A stretch of 64,000 nt of DNA from Achromobacter xylosoxidans A8. Lineage in GTDB: Bacteria > Pseudomonadota > Gammaproteobacteria > Burkholderiales > Burkholderiaceae_B. The translations under genes and the position numbers were made by a program. The first letter of the stretch is position 1. The number at the start of each line of letters is the position of its first letter. The notes under the pieces were generated by a model. That model was not told the origin of the DNA and searched no databases. It saw nothing but the letters and a program-made list of their open reading frames with translations. The DNA lies in NCBI RefSeq assembly GCF_000165835.1, contig NC_014641.1, positions 1 to 64,000 on the forward strand. Reading direction: 5' to 3'. Positions 17,940-26,957 of the stretch are shown one piece after another.

Positions 17940-18723
17940 CCCTGCCAGCGGCGCCATCGTGATCATGCTGCGAGAGCTCAAGATGTATGGCATGGCCCAG
18001 GCCGTGGCCGAGCTGACCGCACAAGGGGCACCGGCGTTCGAGGCGGCACAACCCATCCTGGCCCAACTGCTCAAGGCGGAAACCGCCGAGCGCGAGGTGC
18101 GCTCCGTGGCCTACCAATTGAAGGTGGCCCGTTTCCCTGTGTACCGGGACTTGGCCGGTTTCGACTTCGCCCACAGCGAAGTCAATGAGGCGCTGGCGCG
18201 GCAGTTGCACCGTTGCGAGTTTCTGGAGGAGGCCAACAATGTGGTGTTGGTCGGGGGCCCGGGCACTGGTAAGACCCACCTGGCCACGGCGCTCGGTGTG
18301 CAGGCCATCGAGCATCATCACCGGCGAGTCCGGTTCTTCTCCACGGTCGAACTGGTCAATGCGCTGGAGGTCGAGAAGGCGCAGGGCAAGTCGGGACAGA
18401 TCGCCACCCGGCTCATGTACGCCGATCTGGTGATCCTCGACGAACTGGGTTATCTGCCATTCAGCGCGTCCGGTGGGGCCTTGCTGTTCCACCTGCTGTC
18501 CAAGCTTTACGAACGCACCAGCGTCGTGATCACGACCAACCTGAGCTTCAGCGAATGGGCGTCGGTGTTCGGTGATGCGAAGATGACGACGGCGCTGTTG
18601 GACCGGCTTACGCACCACTGCCATATCCTGGAAACTGGCAACGACAGCTTCCGATTCAAGAACAGCTCGGCGCTGCCGGCACAATCCAAGAAGGAGAAAA
18701 CCAAGAACTTATCCACACCGTGA
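17929..18723 (+). CDS. istB: IS21-family helper ATPase IstB (copy 1)
   Basis: 264-aa AAA+ helper protein that assists IstA in target capture. Walker [10 protein letters not shown] (about residues 106-114) and Walker [12 protein letters not shown] (about 165-175). The ATG overlaps the end of istA. Intact. Confidence 0.93.
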   Translation: MRHDPASGAIVIMLRELKMYGMAQAVAELTAQGAPAFEAAQPILAQLLKAETAEREVRSVAYQLKVARFPVYRDLAGFDFAHSEVNEALARQLHRCEFLEEANNVVLVGGPGTGKTHLATALGVQAIEHHHRRVRFFSTVELVNALEVEKAQGKSGQIATRLMYADLVILDELGYLPFSASGGALLFHLLSKLYERTSVVITTNLSFSEWASVFGDAKMTTALLDRLTHHCHILETGNDSFRFKNSSALPAQSKKEKTKNLSTP

Positions 18724-18798
18724 GCCTTCCAGGCTTGCAAAAAGGGTGGATCAAGATTCGATGGAAATGCCGGCTCAGGGTTGCATGGAAATTAACAC

Positions 18799-18993
18799 CA
18801 GGAGATCTGGCACTGCCTGGAACTGCTCAGGAAGGCGGGCCAGACGATCCTCATCGTGGACAAGTACGTCGAGCGGCTCCTGAAGCTTGCCGACCGCCAC
18901 CTCATCGTGGAGCGCGGCAAGGTGGTCTGGGAAGGAAGCTCGTCGGCCCTGGACCGCGATCGGGCGCTGTGGACCCGCTACCTGGGCGTTTAG
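18799..18993 (+). pseudogene. 3' remnant of an ABC transporter ATP-binding gene (LivF-like)
   Basis: The frame begins immediately after the IS21 right end and encodes ~64 residues up to TAG at 18991. They match the C-terminus of branched-chain-type LivF ATPases: ILIVDKYVERLLKLADRHLI, VERGKVVWEGSS and the terminal RYLGV. The N-terminal part with Walker A and signature motifs is missing. It is not the other half of livF at 32002-33923, which is complete once its IS is removed, so a second transporter once existed here. The stop overlaps the AraC gene end on the other strand. Confidence 0.8.
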
Positions 18994-20021
18994 TGCATCT
19001 GCGAACTGGTCAAGCTGGGCAACTCGCCAAACCGCTCCTTGTAGTAGGCGGAAAAGCGGCCCAGGTGGCCGAACCCGTAGTCGAAAGCAGCCTGAGTGAC
19101 GCTGACGCTCTGGTTGAGGAGCAGCGCGCTGCGAGCCGCGTCGAGGCGAATGTTGCGAAGAACCTGCATCGGCGTCTCGCGTCGATATTCCCGGCAAATG
19201 ATGTTGAGGGTGCGAACACTCACGCCCGCTGCCCGCGCGAGATCGATGACGCCCACCGGAGCACAGAGGTGCCTGCGGATGTAACGCTCCATCGCCTCCA
19301 GGCGCTCCAGGGCGCTCGAGGTTCCACCGGTGCAGGACGAAGAGCGAATAAGGACTGGCGGCGAGGCAGTGGCGACTCCGTCACGCGGCCGTTGTTGCGA
19401 CGGCCTCTGGCTCAGCAGGAAGAACGCGATGTTCTTCTCGAAATGGTCAACCCATCCTTCATCGAGCCGCAACTCATTTGGCGCGGTACCGATGTTGAGC
19501 AGCGATTGCATGAACAAGTGCCATTGCCTGGCGGCTGCCGGCGTCAATCTCATGGTTGACGGCAAGTCCAGGCACGCGCCCGCCTCGGCCACAATGGAAC
19601 GCAGCAAGGTGTCGGGCACCTTCAGAATCAGCTGCTGTGCACCGCGCTGCCACAACATCCGAAAATTCTTGCGCGGCGCGAGATACGCGACTTCGCCGGG
19701 CGAAACCGTGATGCGCTGCTCGTCGGAGATGATGTCGATCGCGCCTTTCAACGAGAGATGGACCAGCGCGAACCCTTCGGGAACGCGGGGCCGCACCTCC
19801 ACTTCGGCGCCATAGTGCAGCATGAACATTTCCAAGGCGTGAACCCCGACCTTGTACATGCCGGTGTCAACGGCGCCCCGCCGCCAGCGCAAATCGTGGT
19901 CGGCCAATTCGTGCGCGATCTTCTCGTGCGACTCCATCGGCGATTCGCATCGGAAAATGCAGTTGCGCTGCAGATTCGACAGGTCGAAAGATGAACCTTG
20001 TTGGTGCATGGCAGTCTCCAT
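18990..20021 (-). CDS. AraC-family transcriptional regulator
   Basis: 343-aa regulator with an N-terminal AraC-binding-like domain (about residues 60-220) and a C-terminal double helix-turn-helix. HTH1 lies around IDLARAAGVSVRTLNIICREY (residues ~262-282) and HTH2 around SVTQAAFDYGFGHLGRFSAYYKERFGELP (~305-333), the second with the classic AraC signature. It is encoded on the same strand as and downstream of the chlorocatechol operon, 81 bases after the maleylacetate reductase stop. It might regulate the lost ABC transporter/oxygenase region or a catabolic operon; the target is unknown. Confidence 0.85.
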   Translation of the reverse strand: METAMHQQGSSFDLSNLQRNCIFRCESPMESHEKIAHELADHDLRWRRGAVDTGMYKVGVHALEMFMLHYGAEVEVRPRVPEGFALVHLSLKGAIDIISDEQRITVSPGEVAYLAPRKNFRMLWQRGAQQLILKVPDTLLRSIVAEAGACLDLPSTMRLTPAAARQWHLFMQSLLNIGTAPNELRLDEGWVDHFEKNIAFFLLSQRPSQQRPRDGVATASPPVLIRSSSCTGGTSSALERLEAMERYIRRHLCAPVGVIDLARAAGVSVRTLNIICREYRRETPMQVLRNIRLDAARSALLLNQSVSVTQAAFDYGFGHLGRFSAYYKERFGELPSLTSSQMH

Positions 20022-20102
20022 TTGCGCCGCGAGCTACATAGGCGGGGGCGCATTGTTTTCCCAAGCAATCAATATGCCACCGAACGGTGGCCTGCGGCAA
20101 GG

Positions 20103-21161
20103 TCAGGGTTGCGGTGGCTCCCCTAGATAGGCCCTGCGCAGCAGATTCGCGATCGCATGCTTTTCGAGCGGTCGCGGATTGGGGTATTGCGCGGACATCA
20201 CCAGCTCGCAGGCGCGGTCCAAGTCCGCTTCCTTCATCCCGATCGATTGCAGTGAAACCGGCGCGCCGTTCGACTTCGCGAGATCAAACAGTGCCTGCGC
20301 CGGTTCGCGAGTGGCGAGTGCCTCCTGCAGCCATGCATTCGCACGCGGGATGGCCGGCGTGTTGTAGGCGAGCGCGTGCGGCAGCACGACAGTGTGCGTT
20401 TCAGCGTGCGGCAGATTGAATGTTCCCCCCAACGTATGGCACAGCTTGTGGTGCAGGGCCATGCTGACATTGCCGAGCACACTTCCGCACAGCCATGCAC
20501 CGTATTGCGCTTGCGAACGGGCCTCAAGGTCGGTCGGAGCCGAACGGATCGTGGGAATTGATTTGGCCAACGCCGCGATTCCTTGCTGGGCCATGATCGC
20601 GAGGATCGGGTTCACCTCCGGCGCGTAAAGGCCCTCAACCGCGTGCGCGATCGCGTTCAAACCGCTTGTCACGCTGATGCCCGTGGGCAGGCCGAATGTC
20701 AGCTCCGGGTCGTAGATGACCGTGCGCGCGAGGACGCGCCTATCCCGACCGGTCTTCTTCAATTCGTTTTCGGTGACGCCATAGATGGATGTCATCTCGC
20801 TTCCGGCATACGTCGTGGGGATGGCCACGATTGGCAATGACGAGTGGAGCGCGAGCATCTTCGCGAGGCCGATGGTTGAACCTCCGCCAGGGGCCACATA
20901 GCTGTCAACGCCGAGTTCTCGCGCGACAGAAGCCGCCTGATCGACGATTTGCGACGGCACGTGCATCGTCGCGCGGTCGAAGAATCCGGCGACGCTGCCG
21001 GGAATGAGGGCCGCGACCTGGTTGGCGAGTTCACGCTGCTCCGGGGTGGAGATAACCAGCACGCGCCGTATCCCGAGCAGCTTCAGTTCTTCGCCCAGAG
21101 ACTGCAGGCGCCCCGCGCCGAACAAGACGCGAGGCGTGAGTGGGTCGTGGATGAAGTTCAT
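20103..21161 (-). CDS. clcE: Maleylacetate reductase
   Basis: 352-aa iron-alcohol-dehydrogenase-type enzyme that reduces (chloro)maleylacetate to 3-oxoadipate with NADH, last step of the modified ortho pathway. The nucleotide-binding GGGST (APGGGSTIGLAK), the TTYAGSEMTSIYGVTE segment and the histidine-rich metal site HHKLCHTLGG are visible. I start at MNFIHDPLTPRV (21161), overlapping the dienelactone hydrolase stop by ATGA; the longer frame upstream lies inside that gene. Last gene of the cluster in clcABDE order. The symbol follows the clc operon; tfdF or tcbF would be equivalent. Confidence 0.9.
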   Translation of the reverse strand: MNFIHDPLTPRVLFGAGRLQSLGEELKLLGIRRVLVISTPEQRELANQVAALIPGSVAGFFDRATMHVPSQIVDQAASVARELGVDSYVAPGGGSTIGLAKMLALHSSLPIVAIPTTYAGSEMTSIYGVTENELKKTGRDRRVLARTVIYDPELTFGLPTGISVTSGLNAIAHAVEGLYAPEVNPILAIMAQQGIAALAKSIPTIRSAPTDLEARSQAQYGAWLCGSVLGNVSMALHHKLCHTLGGTFNLPHAETHTVVLPHALAYNTPAIPRANAWLQEALATREPAQALFDLAKSNGAPVSLQSIGMKEADLDRACELVMSAQYPNPRPLEKHAIANLLRRAYLGEPPQP

Positions 21162-21874
21162 TGGCCAATTGTCCCGATGGGCTTCATGCGCTTCAGCATT
21201 TCCAGCGTGCGTGCATTCGCCGTCCTCGTGGCCTCCGGTGAGAAGTTCGGGCTGGAAGCCCGCGCGAACGAGTGCCCGGCGTCGTACCAATGCAGCGCAA
21301 TCGCGGGATTCGCTTCAAAGGCATTCGTGATGAGTTGTCTGGCCTCCGCGGTCACGAAATGGTCGTTCGTGCCCATGTGGAACATTGATGGTGTCTTCAC
21401 AAGTCGGGCGCGTTCGAGACGCTTCTCGAAGCCGACGCCGTAGTAGCCGACACAGCATTGCGCGAATCCCTCTGCGGCAACTTCGTAGGCCAGCGCTCCG
21501 CCCAGGCAATAGCCGATCACCGCGACCCCGCCGTCGCAAAACGGCTGAGAAGCCGCGTAGGCGACTGTGGCCCGCAAATCCGCCACCCCATCTTCCAGCT
21601 TGTAGTCGCGGAACATCCCGAGCGCGCGCGCACGTTGTACTTCGTCGTTCGGATCGAACTCGATGCCTGGTCCGTGGCGCCAATACAGATCAGGACAGAG
21701 GCCCACAAAACCTTCTGATGCCAACCACGCCAAGACTTCGGTCATGAATGGGTTGACCCCAAAAATCTCCTGCGCAACGATCACCACCGGGCCGCGCCCG
21801 CGTGCCGGCAATTGCAGGTGCGCGCCGAAGCGGCCGCCTCCTTTCGCATCGATAGATAAGCCTTCAGTCAGCAT
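21158..21874 (-). CDS. clcD: Dienelactone hydrolase
   Basis: 238-aa alpha/beta hydrolase (carboxymethylenebutenolidase) that opens dienelactone to maleylacetate. The catalytic triad is visible: Cys in GYCLGG (about residue 123), Asp in GTNDHF (about 172) and His in YDAGHSF (about 203). Dienelactone hydrolases use Cys rather than Ser, as seen here. Coupled to the reductase gene by ATGA overlap and 21 bases after the Bug-type gene. Confidence 0.92.
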   Translation of the reverse strand: MLTEGLSIDAKGGGRFGAHLQLPARGRGPVVIVAQEIFGVNPFMTEVLAWLASEGFVGLCPDLYWRHGPGIEFDPNDEVQRARALGMFRDYKLEDGVADLRATVAYAASQPFCDGGVAVIGYCLGGALAYEVAAEGFAQCCVGYYGVGFEKRLERARLVKTPSMFHMGTNDHFVTAEARQLITNAFEANPAIALHWYDAGHSFARASSPNFSPEATRTANARTLEMLKRMKPIGTIGQ

Positions 21875-21895
21875 GTGCTTGTCTCTCTTTCAACT

Positions 21896-22906
21896 TCACT
21901 GGTTTGCATTGAGGCGGTGTTCGACGATGAGCTTTTGCCACCGCTCCGTCTCGGACTTGAATAGGTCCGCAAGGACTTCCGGTGCGCCGCCGGCAGTCTT
22001 GATCCCAAGCTGCTTAAGTGCTTCGACGACGTCCGGCGCAGCAATCGCCTTGTTGATTTCGGCGTTAAGCCGCTCCACGACGGAGCGAGGCGTGCCTTTG
22101 GGTGCGAACACCCCGCACCATGTGAGCACTTCAAACCCGGGAAGGCCCGCCGCCTCGGCGATGGTCGGCACTTCGGGCAGTTGCGGATGGCGATCCAGGC
22201 TCGTCACCCCGAGTGCGCGAACGCGCTTGGCGAGGATGTTCTGGCGCTGCGATGTCACTGAGTCGATCATCATGTCGACGCGGCCCGCGACCAGGTCCGA
22301 AACGGCTGGACTGCTGCCCCGGTAGGGGACATGGAGCAGCTCCACGTTCGCCCTGGCCGCGAGGAGCGCGGAGGCAAGGTGGATAGACGTGCCCAATCCC
22401 GCGGAAGCAAAGGACAACTTGCCGGGGTTTTCGCGCGCCGCTTTCAGGAGCTGCGTGATGTCACGAAACCGCGAATCCGCCGGCACGACCAGAACGCTGG
22501 GGAGCGTCGCCGCGAGAACCACCGGAACGAAGTCGCGATCGGACTGGTACGGTACGCGAGGATAGAAGAACCGGTCCACCACCAGTCCCGTGGAGTTGAT
22601 CAGAATGGTGTGTCCGTCAGACGGGGCCTTCGCGACGAGGTCGCTGCCGATGATGCCGCCCGAACCCGCGCGGTTATCCACCACAACCTGCTGCCCGATG
22701 CTCTCTGACATCTTTCGCGAAATGATGCGCGCGATCGCATCGACGGCTCCGCCCGGCGGGAAGGGAACCACCCACGTGATGGGACGCGATGGAAAGGCTT
22801 CGGGCCGTTGTGCCCTGGTTGAACCCGTCGTCATCGCGAGCGCGATGCCCGCAAGGACGCGCCGGCGGCCGATGTTCGCCAGGTGAGGGGGTTGCGAGAC
22901 GGGCAT
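21896..22906 (-). CDS. Bug-type (tripartite tricarboxylate) periplasmic binding protein
   Basis: 336-aa extracytoplasmic solute receptor of the TctC/Bug family. The N-terminus has a twin-arginine-like signal (GRRRVLAGIALA) ending near TRAQ. Family motifs: PSRPITWVVPFPPGGAVDAIAR (abridged here to its PFPPGG core), DNRAGSGGIIGSDLVAKAPSDG and FGVFAPKGTP-like WCGVFAPKGTPRSV. A binding protein of this type sits at the same place (ORF3) in clc-type chlorocatechol operons; no membrane subunits are nearby. The ATG at 22906 is used; the frame further upstream overlaps the cycloisomerase gene. Role in uptake or sensing is unproven. Confidence 0.87.
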   Translation of the reverse strand: MPVSQPPHLANIGRRRVLAGIALAMTTGSTRAQRPEAFPSRPITWVVPFPPGGAVDAIARIISRKMSESIGQQVVVDNRAGSGGIIGSDLVAKAPSDGHTILINSTGLVVDRFFYPRVPYQSDRDFVPVVLAATLPSVLVVPADSRFRDITQLLKAARENPGKLSFASAGLGTSIHLASALLAARANVELLHVPYRGSSPAVSDLVAGRVDMMIDSVTSQRQNILAKRVRALGVTSLDRHPQLPEVPTIAEAAGLPGFEVLTWCGVFAPKGTPRSVVERLNAEINKAIAAPDVVEALKQLGIKTAGGAPEVLADLFKSETERWQKLIVEHRLNANQ

Positions 22907-22907
22907 C

Positions 22908-24020
22908 TCAGGCCGCCCGCGTGTAGTGCCGGACCTTGTCGTGGTCGAGGTCCACGCCGAGGCCGCTTCCAACAGGCAGGTGCACTTCGAAGTCCTTGAT
23001 CTCAAGGTCCTGCTGGGTCAGACGGTCGCTGAGCACCCACGGGCCGATCAACTCGCACCCGTAGGGCAGGGAGGGCAATGTTGCGTAGACGTGCAGCGCC
23101 GCGGCCGTGCCGACCGTGGAGTCGAGCATGGTTCCACCATACGAGGAGATGCCCGCAGCTTCGGCAATTGCCGCCACCTTCAGCGTGTTCGCGATGCCGC
23201 CCATGTTGCAAAGCTTCAGGGAGAATGCATCCACCGCGCGGTCGCGTGCCAGTTCGAACGCGGACGACAGCGAGCTGAGGCTCTCGTCGGCGAGGATCGC
23301 CACGCCGTTTTGCTCCGTGAGGCGCCTGAGCGCACCGAAATTCGCTCTCGGCACGGGTTGCTCGACCAGTTCCACACCCGCTTCTTCGAGTCGCGGAATC
23401 CAGATCGATGCGGTCTGCTCATCCCATCCCTGGTTGACGTCGACGCGCACGGACGCTTTGTCGCCCACGGCCTTCACGATGCTGCGGATGTGCTCCAGAT
23501 CCTGAGCCGGCGTGCGCGCGCCCAGCTTCACCTTGAAGCGGTTGTGTCGCCGTGCTTCGATCATTTCGAGGGCCGAGTCGATGTCCCGCGCGGTATCGCC
23601 GCTCGCGAGCGTCCATGCGATCGGGATGCTTTTCCTCATCGTCCCGCCGATGAGGTCCGCTATAGACAGGTTCAGCGCTCGCGCCTTCAGGTCGTGCAGC
23701 GCGATGTCGATGGCGGCCTTCGCGGACAGGTTGCCCGTGACAGCGCGGTCCATGAGAGCCCTTGCTTCGCTCAGGTTGGACGCATCTTTCCCGATCAGGA
23801 GTGGCGCCAAGTAATTGTCGATGATGACCTTGATGGTCTCCGCCGATTCGGAACCCCATGTCGGCCCACCGACACTTCCGCCTTCGCCGATGCCAACGAG
23901 CCCTCCCGCCGTCACTTGGACGATCACATAGCTCTGCTTGTGCACCGTGGTGAACGACATCTGCAACGGGCGACGTGTCGGGACGTCGACGATCGTTGTG
24001 CTGATGGCCTCGATCTTCAT
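22908..24020 (-). CDS. clcB: Chloromuconate (muconate) cycloisomerase
   Basis: 370-aa enolase-superfamily enzyme that converts (chloro)muconate to (chloro)muconolactone/dienelactone. It has the muconate-cycloisomerase lid domain, the catalytic KxK in NRFKVKLG (about residue 167), metal ligands in VDVNQGWD and ILADESL, and the C-terminal Lys region. The ATG at 24020 overlaps the dioxygenase stop (ATGA). A 3' boundary one base before the Bug gene shows tight operon packing. Whether it prefers chlorinated substrate cannot be read from these motifs; the operon context suggests it. Confidence 0.9.
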   Translation of the reverse strand: MKIEAISTTIVDVPTRRPLQMSFTTVHKQSYVIVQVTAGGLVGIGEGGSVGGPTWGSESAETIKVIIDNYLAPLLIGKDASNLSEARALMDRAVTGNLSAKAAIDIALHDLKARALNLSIADLIGGTMRKSIPIAWTLASGDTARDIDSALEMIEARRHNRFKVKLGARTPAQDLEHIRSIVKAVGDKASVRVDVNQGWDEQTASIWIPRLEEAGVELVEQPVPRANFGALRRLTEQNGVAILADESLSSLSSAFELARDRAVDAFSLKLCNMGGIANTLKVAAIAEAAGISSYGGTMLDSTVGTAAALHVYATLPSLPYGCELIGPWVLSDRLTQQDLEIKDFEVHLPVGSGLGVDLDHDKVRHYTRAA

Positions 24021-24772
24021 GCGTGCTCCCGGGGTCGTTCGATGACGAAGTCGATGGCCATCACCTGCGCGCCGCCCTCGGTCTTTGCCGGCATGACCAG
24101 GTCCGGTGCGACACCCTTGCAGCAGTCGCTGTCGACCCAGTCGCCGCCTTCGAAGTAGTACTGCGTGGTCAGCGGCACGAACCCGTCCTTGCGCACCTTG
24201 AAGTGCACGTGCGCGGGACGCCACGTATGGCTTCCCATCATTTCAAGCAGCACGCCGGTCGGTCCCTTGTTCGGGATCTGGTACGGGGCGGGCATGGTGG
24301 TGCGCACGGCGTACTTGCCCTGCGCATCGGCCACGACCTTGCCGCGGTACAAGTCGGTCGGGATCTGGTCATGAAAGCCGCTGTACTTGCCGTCGGGCGT
24401 GGAGTGCCACACGTCGATCACGGCTCCCGCGGCTGGCGCGCCATCGTCCGTGCGCACGGCGCCGCGGATCACGAGCGGGTGATGCGAGTCATCCTCGTAG
24501 GTCTTCAGGGCGCCGGCGACCACCGGGGCGCCTTCCAGGAAATACGGGCCCTGGATCGCGGGCGTGGATCCGCGCGTGGCCTGGGCTTTGAGGTCGACGA
24601 TCGTGTGGTTGAAGAACACGTCCAGCAGGAGAGCCATTTCCTTGGCCTCGGCCAGTTTCATCATGTAGCCGACGCCCGCGCGCCACTCTTCTTCCGTCAC
24701 GCGTTGCTCCGTGAGGGTCTTCTGGATCGCATCCACCAATGCGGACGCAACCTGCTTCACTCGTTCGTTCAT
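24017..24772 (-). CDS. clcA: Chlorocatechol 1,2-dioxygenase
   Basis: 251-aa intradiol dioxygenase that cleaves (chloro)catechol to (chloro)muconate with non-haem Fe(III). The chlorocatechol subfamily pattern is strong: DVWHSTPDGKYSGFHD, MPAPYQIPNKGPTG, SHTWRPAHVHFKV and YYFEGGDWVDSDCC. Iron ligands would be Tyr in KYSGFH, Tyr in PYQIP and the two His of RPAHVHF. It is shorter than the ~310-aa catechol enzymes, as expected for this group. AAAGGAGA lies in front of the ATG. First gene of the operon, divergent from the LysR gene. Confidence 0.93.
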   Translation of the reverse strand: MNERVKQVASALVDAIQKTLTEQRVTEEEWRAGVGYMMKLAEAKEMALLLDVFFNHTIVDLKAQATRGSTPAIQGPYFLEGAPVVAGALKTYEDDSHHPLVIRGAVRTDDGAPAAGAVIDVWHSTPDGKYSGFHDQIPTDLYRGKVVADAQGKYAVRTTMPAPYQIPNKGPTGVLLEMMGSHTWRPAHVHFKVRKDGFVPLTTQYYFEGGDWVDSDCCKGVAPDLVMPAKTEGGAQVMAIDFVIERPREHA

Positions 24773-24874
24773 CCCGGTCTCCTTTGTCGGTTTGCCCGGT
24801 CCGGATTGACGCGGGACGAGTGAATGCTAGGCAGCGCCGGCCATGCCGTCCAATACCAAATTAGTCAGCCATCG

Positions 24875-24889
24875 TTACGGTTTGCGTAA
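24875..24889. promoter_or_regulatory. LysR-type binding box upstream of clcA
   Basis: TTAC-N7-GTAA is a dyad of the T-N11-A type in the 149-base gap between clcA and the divergent LysR gene. It resembles the ATAC-N7-GTAT recognition sites of ClcR/CatR-type regulators. It lies about 100 bases from the clcA start and 33 from the regulator start, so it could serve both activation and autoregulation. Confidence 0.65.
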
Positions 24890-24921
24890 TATAGGCACAT
24901 CACCAACTCGGAAAGCGCGCC

Positions 24922-25806
24922 ATGGAATTCCGGCAGCTCAAGTATTTCATCGCCGTCGCGGAAGCAGGGAACATGGCTGCAGCAGCCAAGCGCCTGCACG
25001 TCTCACAGCCCCCCATCACGCGGCAGATGCAAGCCCTGGAAGCGGACTTGGGCGTCGTGCTTCTGGAGCGAAGCCACCGCGGGATCGAACTCACCGCCGC
25101 AGGTCACGCTTTCCTGGAGGATGCGCGCCGCATCCTGGAGTTGGCAGGCCGTTCGGGTGATCGCTCCCGCGCCGCCGCGCGGGGCGACGTGGGCGAGTTG
25201 AGCGTGGCGTATTTCGGAACGCCCATCTACCGCAGCCTGCCCCTTTTGCTGCGCGCTTTCCTTACGTCCACGCCTACGGCGACGGTATCCCTCACGCACA
25301 TGACCAAGGACGAGCAGGTGGAGGGCCTGCTCGCGGGGACCATCCACGTGGGCTTCAGCCGCTTCTTTCCCCGGCATCCCGGGATCGAGATCGTCAACAT
25401 CGCGCAAGAGGATCTCTACCTCGCGGTGCACCGCTCCCAGTCGGGGAAGTTCGGCAAGACCTGCAAGCTCGCGGACCTGCGCGCGGTGGAACTCACACTG
25501 TTTCCGCGCGGCGGCCGGCCGAGCTTCGCCGATGAGGTGATCGGCCTGTTCAAGCACGCGGGTATCGAGCCCCGCATCGCCCGAGTCGTGGAGGACGCCA
25601 CGGCCGCGCTCGCCCTGACCATGGCCGGTGCGGCGTCGAGCATCGTCCCTGCGTCTGTCGCAGCGATCCGTTGGCCGGATATCGCGTTCGCGCGGATCGT
25701 CGGGACACGGGTCAAGGTGCCCATCAGCTGCATCTTCCGCAAGGAGAAACAGCCGCCCATCCTGGCAAGGTTCGTGGAACACGTGCGGCGATCCGCGAAG
25801 GACTGA
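24922..25806 (+). CDS. clcR: LysR-type regulator of the chlorocatechol operon
   Basis: 294-aa LysR-family protein of the CatR/ClcR/TfdR group. It opens with MEFRQLKYFIAVAEAGNMAAAAKRLHVSQPPITRQ (abridged: the wHTH at residues 1-60), then a periplasmic-binding-like sensor domain with LSVAYFGTPIYRSLP. Such regulators sense the muconate product and activate the divergent ortho-cleavage operon. Orientation and dyad at 24875-24889 fit. The effector is inferred. Confidence 0.9.
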   Translation: MEFRQLKYFIAVAEAGNMAAAAKRLHVSQPPITRQMQALEADLGVVLLERSHRGIELTAAGHAFLEDARRILELAGRSGDRSRAAARGDVGELSVAYFGTPIYRSLPLLLRAFLTSTPTATVSLTHMTKDEQVEGLLAGTIHVGFSRFFPRHPGIEIVNIAQEDLYLAVHRSQSGKFGKTCKLADLRAVELTLFPRGGRPSFADEVIGLFKHAGIEPRIARVVEDATAALALTMAGAASSIVPASVAAIRWPDIAFARIVGTRVKVPISCIFRKEKQPPILARFVEHVRRSAKD

Positions 25807-26007
25807 GGCAAATGGTTATTCGCTCAACCACGTTTGAGTTCGCAAGGTCCGATCGTCACGCTGGACAGGGATCGCGTTGCGGTCGCAAGCTACGAGTTCG
25901 TAGCCCAGCCTTCATCGCCCAGCCCGCCGTCACAGATGCAAAAGAGTCAGAAAGGTTGCAGTTCTGATGGCAAGCATTCGTAGCTACCGTCAAGCAAGCT
26001 TATCGGA

Positions 26008-26234
26008 TCACTTGAGGTGGGCTCGATTGACTCGCTCGATGGTCTGCGAGGGTAGTTCCCCAAACTCGAGTCGGTACTCTTGAGAGAAACGCCCCAGGTG
26101 ATGCAGTGCGCATTCTCCAGCCACCTCCGTGACGGAAGCGCGAGCTTGCGTCGATTCGAGCATCTTTCTAGCCTGCGTCAATCGGTGGAGGCGCAGGTAC
26201 GCCATAGGACTCGTATTTCGAAATCGCCTGAAAT
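26008..26234 (-). pseudogene. 3' fragment of an AraC-family regulator gene
   Basis: The frame encodes the last ~75 residues of an AraC-type DNA-binding domain: FRRFRNTSPMAYLRLHRL, then TEVAGECALHHLGRFSQEYRLEFGELPS. The upstream part is absent. The AraC frame becomes unrecognisable at about 26235, exactly where the hydrolase gene from the other side loses its own C-terminus, so a deletion joined the two. The preceding 201 bases (25807-26007) hold nothing I can identify. Confidence 0.8.
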
Positions 26235-26945
26235 TTATATCAAGTCCTCAGGCGAGGTAACGAATTCAGCTGGAGTAAGGTATGGCCCCAGAGGGCAAGC
26301 GCCGCGAAAACACTTATGGCCAATCCAATCAAAACGAAAAGGGGAGCTAACATCTACCCCTTCACGCTTTAGATTGTCCCGAGCAGACAGATCATTGGCA
26401 CATGTGTATCCGGCGACGTAACTCAGCGCCTCAGACACTGAGACGCGGGACGCCCGACGACCAATTACCACGGCCAACTCGGCCTCCCAATCCAACATTT
26501 TGGAATGGGCAGGAAACTCAACCCCTTCTTGATGCGCCGACAACACAGATTGGCCTGATTTAATAAAATGCCAAGGAGGAACCCCCTCTTTTTTAGGGTC
26601 AAGAACAAGCGTCATACCCATAGCCTGGGCCATTGCCTCGACATGGTCGCGATAATTTGCGCCAGCGGCATAAATAACACCACAACGAGTCAAAGGTGCC
26701 GAAAACCGCACTGCGCCATCCAAAACATGATCGGAAAACATATCTGCATCACAGGCGATTGCCTCGGCTAATGCACTCAGGCGCTCATGGGCCGAGCCCC
26801 AGTCTAACAATAAGTCGTCTACCATCGACCAACTTACATTGCCATGCAAAACCAGCCCTTGAAGGTCGTAATGCGTATCGAGAACCCTGATTCCTGGGCG
26901 CAACAAGCCCCCGGGTCCACAGTAAGTGAACACCTGATATTTCAT
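26235..26945 (-). pseudogene. Fumarylacetoacetate hydrolase-family gene, 3' truncated
   Basis: 236 aa; the FAH-family fold is recognisable from YAAGANYRDHVEAMA (about residue 92), KSGQSVLSAHQ, DWEAELAVVIGRRA (metal-site Glu residues) and GYTCANDLSARD. The family usually runs to ~280-300 residues, with a C-terminal stretch holding further strands. Here the frame ends in EFVTSPEDLI and a stop made by the deletion junction with the AraC fragment. Such enzymes hydrolyse ring-cleavage products. Probably inactive. Follows the YCII gene after 12 bases. Confidence 0.82.
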
Positions 26946-26957
26946 TTGAGTACCGCC

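Larger units (their letters stand above)
16278..18797 (+). mobile_element. IS21-family insertion sequence, copy 1
   Basis: 2520-bp element. The left end TGTTGATTTCCATCCA pairs with the right end (complement TGTTAATTTCCATGCA). The left end carries two repeats containing AACTGATCCAC (around 16296-16306 and 16329-16339), the usual multiple transposase-binding sites of IS21 elements. It contains istA and istB. The flanks (CGCGACG left, CCAGGAG right) show no target duplication, so it is not sitting as a simple fresh insertion. By eye it is identical to 49407-51926 at a constant offset of 33,129 bp. Confidence 0.93.

Noticed and set aside
16271..18804. Target-site duplication for IS21 copy 1
   Set aside because: Flanks CGCGACG and CCAGGAG do not match. 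Comparing across copies (49400-49406, 51927-51933) also gives no match.
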